Below, piece by piece: positions 8,861 through 15,489 of a stretch of 64,000 bases of DNA. The number at the start of each line of letters is the position of its first letter. Positions within the stretch are counted from its first letter, which is position 1. Location of the stretch: positions 1 to 64,000 of the forward strand of contig JACJWG010000012.1 in the NCBI GenBank assembly GCA_020637235.1, in the 5' to 3' direction. The DNA comes from Acidimicrobiaceae bacterium. Lineage in GTDB: Bacteria; Actinomycetota; Acidimicrobiia; Acidimicrobiales; Ilumatobacteraceae. The position numbers and the translations under genes are program-made. The notes beneath the pieces were generated by a model. The model was not told where the DNA came from. It worked only from the letters and a program-made list of their open reading frames with translations, and searched no databases.

Positions 8861-8902
8861 CGACGACGGACCGCCACCCTCACGGGTCGCGGTCCGTCGT
8901 CG
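8861..8902 (-). terminator. Hairpin downstream of CAP gene 2
   Basis: A 14-bp perfect inverted repeat (CGACGACGGACCGC / GCGGTCCGTCGTCG) with a 14-base loop lies about 55 bases past the stop of the gene at 8958-10988. There is no strong U-tract, as is common in high-GC actinomycetes. It also separates that gene from the promoter region of CAP gene 1. Confidence 0.6.
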
Positions 8903-8957
8903 ATGCGTTCGTCGTCCTGGCGCCGCGGCCCTCACCGCAGCACCAGGACGCGATCCC

Positions 8958-10988
8958 TCAGCTCCACCAACCGTTGACGTCGACCACCACGTGAGCCGTC
9001 TGATTGCTGAAGATGCAGAGCGAGCCACTGCCCGACAGCGGCAGCTGTGCGCCGTTCGACACCGGGTTGTTCGGCTCGTAGTTCGCGGTGGACACCACCG
9101 GCCGGTCACCACACGGCCACGCCGTGATGTAGCCGGCGGCGGCGGCGTTGGTGACGGTGAGGTTGAGCGACACCGCCTTCGCGTTCGTCGGCACACCGCG
9201 CACCCCGGCGATCGGGACGATCAGCGTCTGTCCGGCGAGGACGTGCCCGCCACCGGTACCGGCGTTCACCTCGGGTCGGGTGCGGTCGCGGGTGTCGACG
9301 AACCGGAACGGTTCCGACGGCGTGAACTTCCGCACCGAACCGCTGCTGAGGTAGCCGGTGACGTCGACGACGAGGTGGGTCGGGTTCAGGGTGTACAGGC
9401 ACACCGTTCCGTCCGCGGCCACCGGGGTCACCACGAGATTGGGCCGCACCCGCCCGCGTGTCGGGTTCAGGTTCGACACGAGCGGTCGCTCGGCGTCGCA
9501 CGCCCACACCGTGACGTAGCCGTCGTGGGAGGCATCGGTGCTCGTGACGTTCAAGGTGACCGCGCTCACCCCGGCCGGCACGCCCGCCTGGCCGCCGATC
9601 TGCAGCGACACGGTCTGACCCGAGGTGAGCGGGCCGACGGCGCCGAGCCCCTCACGGGTGTCCATCACCCGGACCGGGGTGACCGGGGTGAACTTCGCAC
9701 TGCCCGACGAGGTGTAGGCACCGTTGACGTCGATCACCAGATCGGTGTCGGTCGTCGAGAACACGCAGAGGTTGCCGGCGGCGTCGAGCGGCACGGTGGC
9801 GGCGTTGGGCGCCACCTCCCCGGCGGTGAAGTTCACCGTCGACACGACCGGCCGGTTCGGACCGCAGTTCCACACGGTCAGGTAGCCACCGTTCACCTGG
9901 TTCACGATCGTGAAGTTGGCGCTGATCGCGTTGGCGCCCACCGGCACGCCACCACGCCCGGCGATCGAGATCGTCTTGGCGACACCGGCCACCAATCGGG
10001 TCGCCCCGACGTTGTCGCGCGTGTCCACCACACGGGCGGGCGAGAGCGGCTGGAAGCCGACCGACGGGCCCGACGGCGCGGCGCTCGGCGCTGCGGCCAC
10101 GACCCCGACGGCAGCGTCGGCGTCGACCGTGAAGCTCCACGTGACCGATCGTGCCTGGGTGGTCATCGTCACCTGGTAGGTGCCTTCGCCCAGCGGGGTC
10201 TGCGGCACGGCGACCACGGCGTTGTCGCCGCCGAGGATCGCCTGTGCCGAGCCGTCGGTGTTCAGCCGTGAGAGTGCGCAGGTGGGGATCTCGCCGGCGG
10301 GGCCGACGACTCGAGCGGTCACGTTGCCGTTCACCGCTTCGGGCATCAGCGCGATCACGGGCAGACCGACGGTCTGACCGCTCCACCCGCAATAGGTGCG
10401 GGGGTCGGGCGTCTCGACGATGAACTTGTTGAGATGGGTGGTGGTGCCGTTGCCCGGCCACAGCACCGGCGACGACATCGCCGTCTTGGAACCGAGCCCT
10501 TGCAGCACGTCGAGGGTGGCGCCCGAGCGCCACTTGGTGGCCGCCTGGTCGTCGCACTTGCCGAAGCCCACGCGCTGCAGGTTGGGGCGCAGGATGCCGA
10601 TCGCGTGGAACGGCCCGGTCATCCAGAGCTCGATGTGACTGCGGGCGCTGGTGCCGAAGGCGCTCGACACGGCGACGTTGCCGTTGCGGCCTGCACGGTC
10701 ACCCTCGGGCGTGTACTTCGGCAGCGACGACGACTCGTCGTGGCTGATGACGCCGTTGGCCACCATGTAGCACGAGTGCTTGTACGCACCGGCCGACAGC
10801 GTGGCGTCTTCCACCACCGGGGTGAGCCCGGCCATCTCCCGGAAGTAGTTCACCGTGGTCAACCACGGGGCGTCCTGAGGGATCGGCGTCGGGGCGGCCT
10901 CTGCGGCCACACCCTGCACCGGTGCCACGGCGATCAGTGCCAGCGCACCGCTCACCAGACTCCCTGCCACCTTCCATGCTCTCGACAT
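8958..10988 (-). CDS. Secreted CAP-domain protein with C-terminal beta-repeat modules (copy 2)
   Basis: This is 676 residues from the ATG at 10988, chosen because GGAG lies 6-7 bases upstream; an in-frame ATG at 11009 is possible. The layout equals copy 1: a signal-peptide-like N-terminus, a CAP-like domain (TTVNYFREMAGL, HSCYM, SHDE, PFHAIGIL), a short Ig-like segment (VTWSFTVD) and three repeats ending VIDVNG, VVDVTG and VVDVNGWWS. The repeats share LTV/LNV(T) strands, GYLT.W.CG and paired cysteines (WxC ... VC.FS) that may form disulfides outside the cell. Function is unknown. The gene and its upstream elements appear to have been duplicated together. Confidence 0.85.
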   Translation of the reverse strand: MSRAWKVAGSLVSGALALIAVAPVQGVAAEAAPTPIPQDAPWLTTVNYFREMAGLTPVVEDATLSAGAYKHSCYMVANGVISHDESSSLPKYTPEGDRAGRNGNVAVSSAFGTSARSHIELWMTGPFHAIGILRPNLQRVGFGKCDDQAATKWRSGATLDVLQGLGSKTAMSSPVLWPGNGTTTHLNKFIVETPDPRTYCGWSGQTVGLPVIALMPEAVNGNVTARVVGPAGEIPTCALSRLNTDGSAQAILGGDNAVVAVPQTPLGEGTYQVTMTTQARSVTWSFTVDADAAVGVVAAAPSAAPSGPSVGFQPLSPARVVDTRDNVGATRLVAGVAKTISIAGRGGVPVGANAISANFTIVNQVNGGYLTVWNCGPNRPVVSTVNFTAGEVAPNAATVPLDAAGNLCVFSTTDTDLVIDVNGAYTSSGSAKFTPVTPVRVMDTREGLGAVGPLTSGQTVSLQIGGQAGVPAGVSAVTLNVTSTDASHDGYVTVWACDAERPLVSNLNPTRGRVRPNLVVTPVAADGTVCLYTLNPTHLVVDVTGYLSSGSVRKFTPSEPFRFVDTRDRTRPEVNAGTGGGHVLAGQTLIVPIAGVRGVPTNAKAVSLNLTVTNAAAAGYITAWPCGDRPVVSTANYEPNNPVSNGAQLPLSGSGSLCIFSNQTAHVVVDVNGWWS

Positions 10989-11025
10989 TGCCCGCTCCGT
11001 GGTCGACATCCGTTGTCAAGGAGGT

Positions 11026-11054
11026 ATCGGGCCTCTGTCTGTCGACTCTTGAGA
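11026..11054 (-). promoter_or_regulatory. Conserved TCTCAAGAG-N12-GGCCCGAT element upstream of CAP gene 2
   Basis: Same two half-elements and same 12-base spacer length as at 8732-8760, ending 38 bases before the ATG at 10988. Here the downstream half reads GGCCCGATA. The conserved spacing with unconserved spacer sequence argues for a functional promoter or operator rather than simple duplicate identity. Confidence 0.55.
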
Positions 11055-11078
11055 GTGATCGGCGGGACCCCCACCGGG

Positions 11079-11103
11079 GGCCGACGAACAGACGAACTCT
11101 TGA
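11079..11103 (-). promoter_or_regulatory. Upstream 25-bp conserved box of CAP gene 2
   Basis: Counterpart of 8785-8809 with three mismatches in 25. On the minus strand it reads TCAAGAGTT...TCGTCGGCC. It sits immediately downstream of the end of the GT2 gene at 11108. Confidence 0.5.
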
Positions 11104-11107
11104 ATCC

Positions 11108-12028
11108 TCAGAGACGATTGACAGGAGCTGCCGACCCCCGCACACGGGTGGTCACCAGGCGCGGCGCGGCGGCGAGCCCTGCCAGCAGTGCGTGCGCGTG
11201 TGTGCCGCGCGGCACCCATCGCAGACGCCGCACCGACAGCCACACGCCACGGAGGACGTCGGCCCAGGGCCGGTGCCGGAACAGCACCCACAACCGGTTC
11301 CGCTCGCGGTGGAACACGACGACGTCGCCGACCGTGGAGGCCGTCGCGCTGCCGCGATGGCGCACCCGGCTCGCGGGTGCGAGGCGGTACCGCCAGCCGA
11401 GCTCGTGCCCGCGCAGCGCCAGATCGACGTCCTCGTAGTACATGAAGTACCGCTCGTCGAAGCCGCCGGTGGCGCGTAGGAATGCGTCGGAGAACGCGAC
11501 GGCCCCACCGGTGAACAGGTGCAGGTCGCTCGGTTCGACGGCGCCGTCGTCGGGTTGGTCGCGGCCGATGTCGGTGCCGGCGCCGTCGGCGCCGAGTCGT
11601 ACCCCCAGGCTGTTCACGACCGGTGGTTCGCCGGTGAACAGCAGCTTCGGTTGCACCGCACCCACTCCCTCCACCGACAACTCGGTGAGCAACGGCGGGA
11701 GCCACCCCGGCTCCACGGTCGCGTCGTCGTTCAGGATCACCACGACGCGACAACCGAGTTCGAGCCCGCGCCGGAAACCGGCGTTCATGCCACCGGCGAA
11801 CCCGGTGTTGGTCGTCTGGGCGAGCACGTCCACGTCGCGCAGTGCGTCGGCCGCGTCGGCCGCGTCGGGGTCGGCGGCCCGCAGTGCCGCGCACACGCCG
11901 CCGTTGTCGACCACCATCACGTGCACCGGCTCGCCGTCGGGCGTGACCGTGTGCGAGCGCACCGATGCGAGGCAGCCCTCGAGCATGCCCGGCGCAGGCC
12001 GGTAGGTGAGCACCACGACGCCGATCAT
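11108..12028 (-). CDS. GT2 glycosyltransferase, rhamnosyltransferase (WbbL)-like
   Basis: This is a 306-residue cytosolic or membrane-peripheral GT-A glycosyltransferase. It starts IGVVVLTYRP. VMVVDNGG marks the nucleotide-binding strand, NTGFAGGMNAGF and ILNDDATVEPGW the DxD-like region, and FTGGAVAFSDAFLR with GGFDERYFMYYEDVDLALRGHELGW is the acceptor-side signature typical of WbbL/rhamnosyltransferase relatives. It probably adds a deoxyhexose to a polyprenyl-linked glycan. It is divergent from the HhH gene at 12070 and sits upstream of, and co-oriented with, the CAP genes. The exact donor is not determined by sequence. Confidence 0.85.
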   Translation of the reverse strand: MIGVVVLTYRPAPGMLEGCLASVRSHTVTPDGEPVHVMVVDNGGVCAALRAADPDAADAADALRDVDVLAQTTNTGFAGGMNAGFRRGLELGCRVVVILNDDATVEPGWLPPLLTELSVEGVGAVQPKLLFTGEPPVVNSLGVRLGADGAGTDIGRDQPDDGAVEPSDLHLFTGGAVAFSDAFLRATGGFDERYFMYYEDVDLALRGHELGWRYRLAPASRVRHRGSATASTVGDVVVFHRERNRLWVLFRHRPWADVLRGVWLSVRRLRWVPRGTHAHALLAGLAAAPRLVTTRVRGSAAPVNRL

Positions 12029-12069
12029 CGTCGCAGGAGCGTAGGGCGGCCACGAGTAGCGTGACCGGC

Positions 12070-12657
12070 ATGACCGGCACCCTCTACATCACCGGCGACC
12101 CGGAGGCCGACCACCTGCTCAACGTCGACGGCACCGCGTTGCTGATCGGCATGCTCCTCGACCAGCAGGTACCGATGGAGTGGGCGTTCGCCGGACCGGC
12201 CACACTGCGGGCCCGGCTGGGACACCTCGACGCGACGCAGATCGCGGCGATGGATCAGGAGGCGTTCGTCGCCGTGTGCTGCGAGAAGCCGGCCATCCAC
12301 CGGTTCCCGGCGTCGATGGGGCGGCGGATCCACGAGATGTGCGCTGCGCTCGTCGCCGACTTCGGAGGTTGTGGCGACGGCGTGTGGGACGGTGTGGTCA
12401 CGGGCGCCGAGCTCTACGCACGGTTGCGCACGCTGCCCGGCTACGGCGAGGAGAAGGCGCGCATCTTCGTCGCACTGCTCGGCAAGCGGATGGGCGTGCA
12501 ACCCGACGGGTGGCGCGACGCCGCCGCGAAGTTCGGCGACGACACGCCGCGCAGCGTGGCCGACATCCACGACACCGCCTCACTCGGCAAGGTGCGCGAG
12601 TGGAAGAAGGCGGCCAAGGCCGCGAAGCGCGACAAGCAGGACCGTCCGCTCGCCTGA
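12070..12657 (+). CDS. HhH-GPD family base-excision repair protein
   Basis: This is a 195-residue cytosolic protein of the actinobacterial HhH-GPD-like family. Visible features are LYITGDPEADHLL, LLIGMLLDQQVPMEWAF (helix region before the hairpin), HRFPASMGRRIHEMC and LRTLPGYGEEKARIFVALLGKR (helix-hairpin-helix). The catalytic Lys/Asp pair of classical glycosylases is not obvious, so actual glycosylase activity is uncertain. The basic tail (KKAAKAAKRDKQ) may bind DNA. A GTG at 12061 gives an alternative start three residues longer; the ATG at 12070 is preferred. Confidence 0.82.
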   Translation: MTGTLYITGDPEADHLLNVDGTALLIGMLLDQQVPMEWAFAGPATLRARLGHLDATQIAAMDQEAFVAVCCEKPAIHRFPASMGRRIHEMCAALVADFGGCGDGVWDGVVTGAELYARLRTLPGYGEEKARIFVALLGKRMGVQPDGWRDAAAKFGDDTPRSVADIHDTASLGKVREWKKAAKAAKRDKQDRPLA

Positions 12658-12668
12658 GCGGTCGCGAC

Positions 12669-13283
12669 ATGGAGCAGCCCGACACCACCGACCCGGCGTA
12701 CGCCGAACGGCTCGCCGCGTCGGTCGCGCCCCGGCGCGGCTGGCGACGCGTCGCCGATCCGCAGATCCCGTACCGCTGGAACATCCGGCGCCTCGGCCTC
12801 GGTCGGGTGCTCGACGTCGGCTGCGGGGTCGGCCGCAACCTGTCGCACCTCGACGGCAACGGCGTCGGGATCGACCACAACGCGACGTCGATCGCCATCG
12901 CTCGCGCACGCGGACTCACGGCGTACACCCCCGACGAGTTCGCCGGTTCGCCCGACGACCGGCCGGCGTCGTTCGACTCGCTGCTGTTCGCGCACGTGCT
13001 CGAGCACATGACCCCGACGCAGGCCACTGCGCTGGTGGTCGAGCACCTGCCACGCCTGCGCAGCGGCGGCCAGGTGGCGGTGATCTGCCCGCAGGAGCGT
13101 GGCCAGGCGTCCGACGCCACCCACGTCACGTTCCTCGACGTCCCGGCGATCACCGCCCTGTTGCTCGACGCCGGCGTCACCGTCGAACGGTCGTCGTCGT
13201 TCCCGCTCCCCCGTCTCGCCGGCCGTGTGTTCACGCACAACGAGACGATCGTGGTGGGCCGGTGGACGGCGCCGAGCACCTGA
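12669..13283 (+). CDS. SAM-dependent class I methyltransferase
   Basis: This is a 204-residue methyltransferase. Motif I is RVLDVGCGVGRNL (about residues 45-57), followed by GIDHNATS (acidic end of strand 2) and FDSLLFAHVLEHM (motif IV-like). The substrate is unknown; proteins of this size beside glycosyltransferases often methylate sugars or lipid carriers. The ATG at 12669 follows the previous stop by 11 bases, and the stop overlaps the probable GTG start of the DUF2142 gene, so the genes are probably co-transcribed. Confidence 0.82.
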   Translation: MEQPDTTDPAYAERLAASVAPRRGWRRVADPQIPYRWNIRRLGLGRVLDVGCGVGRNLSHLDGNGVGIDHNATSIAIARARGLTAYTPDEFAGSPDDRPASFDSLLFAHVLEHMTPTQATALVVEHLPRLRSGGQVAVICPQERGQASDATHVTFLDVPAITALLLDAGVTVERSSSFPLPRLAGRVFTHNETIVVGRWTAPST

Positions 13284-14818
13284 ACGACACGGCCAGGAGA
13301 TCGGGCGTCGCGGTCGGCGCGGCGACGGCGGTGCTCGTGCTGCTCGTGTCGGCCAGTTGGTCGGCGGTGATCGGCCGCTACGGCGGGCCCGACGAACCCG
13401 CGCACGTGCTGCGGTCGTTCGCGGTCGCGCACGGCGACCTGCTCGGCGAACCGGTGGACGAGCTGCCGCCCGGCTACCGGGCGGTCGAGGTGCCCGCGTC
13501 GCTCGGTACGGGTGATCCTGCGTGTTACCGGTTCGATCCCACCGTCACGAGCACGTGTGCCGAGGCCCGACCGGGTGGCGACGTGCGGGTGGCCACCTCG
13601 GCCGGCACGTACCCACCCGTCTACTACGCGATGGTGGGCCTGCCGGCACGCGTGTTCGGCGTGTCGGACGACCCGTTCGCGTTGCGGCTCGTCGCTGCGG
13701 CATGGATCGCAGTCGGCTGTGCACTGGTGGCCCACCGGGTGCGGTCGCCCGCTCGGGCGCTGCTGGTGGCCGTGGTGCCGCCGTCGTGCTGGTTCTTGTG
13801 GGGTGTGGTGAACCCGAACGCGTTGGAGGTGGTGCTGATCGCGCTCGCTGCGGCCTCCGTGCGTCCCCGTCACGAACGCCGTCGCGCCGACGACTGGTGG
13901 GTCGCGGCGCCGCTCGTGCTGTGTGTCGCGATGCGACCCGTGTCGGCGATCTGGGCGACGGGACTGCTGCTCGTTGCCGAGCTCGATCCCGACACGCGTG
14001 CCGACGCTCGAGGCCGCCTCGTCCGCTGGGCGGCACCGGCCGTCGGTGCCGCGACGGTGCTCGTGTGGAACGCGTGGAGCGAGTTCCACCTCGACGACCG
14101 GCGCACGGCGTCGGACGACGGCGTGGTGGAGGCGGCGATCGGATCGATCGGCGGGCTGCCGCGCACGGGCGCCGAACTCGTCGCCTCGCTCGGCTGGCTC
14201 GAGCACTGGGCGCCGTGGGTGGCGATCGTCGCATGGGTCGCCGCGATCGTGGCCGTGCTCGCCGATGTGACGATCGGCGCGCGGCGCCGTCCGGGCCGCG
14301 ACGATCGTCTCGTCCGTGCACCCCGATGGGCGCCGTGGGCCGTCGTCGCCGTGATGGCGATCGTGGTGCCGGTGGCGTTCGAGACGATCCTGGCGTCGCG
14401 CATCGGCCCGGTGTGGCAGGGCCGGTACAGCCTGCCCGTGCTGGCGATCGCGGCGGTGTGGGCGCTGGCGCACGTCGATGCCCCGATCCGCCGTCGCACC
14501 GTGCGAGCCGTGTGGCTGCTCGCCGCCGTGGTGTCGGTGTCGACGTTCTGGTGGTCCGCTCGCCGGTACTCGGTCGGGACCGACGGTTCGTGGTGGTTCG
14601 ACGGTGCCGAGCCGACCTCCCGCGTGTTCGGGCCGGGCACGTGGGTGGTGGTGCACGTCGCGCTCGTGGCGACGGCCGTCGGGCTGCGGTGGGTCAGCTC
14701 CAGCGCACGCGCTGCGTCCCCCGCCAGCGCTCGAGCAGCGTCGACGGGCCGCCACCCACCTCGACGTCGTCACCACGGTTCCACAGGGCGAGGTACAGGG
14801 CCGCGGCGGACCCGCTGA
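13262..14818 (+). CDS. DUF2142-type polytopic membrane protein (copy 1)
   Basis: This is about 518 residues with many hydrophobic segments. The YGGPDEPAHVLRSFAVAHGDLLGE block after the first membrane helix is typical of DUF2142 proteins, as are PPVYYAMVGLPAR, the VPPSCWFLWGVVNPNALE block and IGPVWQGRYSLPVL near the end. DUF2142 members are GT-C-like and occur in polysaccharide loci; activity is unproven. The start is taken as GTG 13262. The C-terminal Arg/Ser-rich tail overlaps the convergent TIGR03083 gene by 125 bases, which is unusual and may mean the true stop was lost. A paralogue lies at 53681-55240. Confidence 0.82.
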   Translation: MDGAEHLNDTARRSGVAVGAATAVLVLLVSASWSAVIGRYGGPDEPAHVLRSFAVAHGDLLGEPVDELPPGYRAVEVPASLGTGDPACYRFDPTVTSTCAEARPGGDVRVATSAGTYPPVYYAMVGLPARVFGVSDDPFALRLVAAAWIAVGCALVAHRVRSPARALLVAVVPPSCWFLWGVVNPNALEVVLIALAAASVRPRHERRRADDWWVAAPLVLCVAMRPVSAIWATGLLLVAELDPDTRADARGRLVRWAAPAVGAATVLVWNAWSEFHLDDRRTASDDGVVEAAIGSIGGLPRTGAELVASLGWLEHWAPWVAIVAWVAAIVAVLADVTIGARRRPGRDDRLVRAPRWAPWAVVAVMAIVVPVAFETILASRIGPVWQGRYSLPVLAIAAVWALAHVDAPIRRRTVRAVWLLAAVVSVSTFWWSARRYSVGTDGSWWFDGAEPTSRVFGPGTWVVVHVALVATAVGLRWVSSSARAASPASARAASTGRHPPRRRHHGSTGRGTGPRRTR

Positions 14819-15464
14819 GCACCGTCGCATCCGCCGGCGCCTCTCCACCCGGTGCGTCGACCGTCAGCTTCTCGTCGACGCGCACCACGAACCGCTCGTC
14901 GTGGTCGGTGGGCGCGACGACGAAGGTGAACGGCTCGCCGTCGAACAGCTTCGAGCGACCTCGTGTGAAGAAGCCGCGCAACAGCTCGTCCAACCCGTCG
15001 ACCGCGACGTCGAGCTCGATCGCCGCCTCGTCGGCGGTGGGCACGCGACCGAGCGACGCCGCGAGCGCGTCGACCATGTGCATCGTCGTCTCGTGCGCCT
15101 GCCGGCGCGCCCAGAACGCCGCCGGGGGTGGGCAGTCGTTCAAGAACGTCATGGCCCGCAGATCGGCCGAGGCCTCGGCGATCGCCGCGAGCACCCCGGT
15201 GAGGGCGTCCGCCGCCAGCGCGAGCAGGTCGTCGTGGGTGCGCAGATCGGTCTGGTTCGGTACCAGATCGGGGTCGTCGCCGCGCAGGTGCGCCGTCGAC
15301 CACAGGTGCACCATCGCCTGGTGGGCCACGAGTGCGCGCACGTCCCACGACGGGCAGGTGGGCACGGGCGCGTCGAGGCCGGCCGCTGCGGCGAGATCGA
15401 GGAGACGCCGACCCGCGGTGGCGGCGACCTCGTGGTGACGGGCGGTGCTGAGCGATGTGGGCAT
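14694..15464 (-). CDS. TIGR03083/maleylpyruvate isomerase-like family protein
   Basis: This is a 256-residue protein of the DinB/mycothiol-dependent type. The motif DAPVPTCPSWDVRALVAHQAMVH contains the W-D-V...H pattern of this actinobacterial family (N-terminal four-helix bundle with a metal-binding His). A second pair (RRQAHETTMHMVDA) supplies further His ligands near residue 120, and the C-terminal part is SCP2-like. Members include mycothiol-dependent maleylpyruvate isomerase, but most are uncharacterised, so the substrate should not be assumed. The 3' end overlaps the convergent DUF2142 gene. Confidence 0.8.
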   Translation of the reverse strand: MPTSLSTARHHEVAATAGRRLLDLAAAAGLDAPVPTCPSWDVRALVAHQAMVHLWSTAHLRGDDPDLVPNQTDLRTHDDLLALAADALTGVLAAIAEASADLRAMTFLNDCPPPAAFWARRQAHETTMHMVDALAASLGRVPTADEAAIELDVAVDGLDELLRGFFTRGRSKLFDGEPFTFVVAPTDHDERFVVRVDEKLTVDAPGGEAPADATVLSGSAAALYLALWNRGDDVEVGGGPSTLLERWRGTQRVRWS

Positions 15465-15489
15465 CGACTCAGCATGCCCGCTGACGTGA

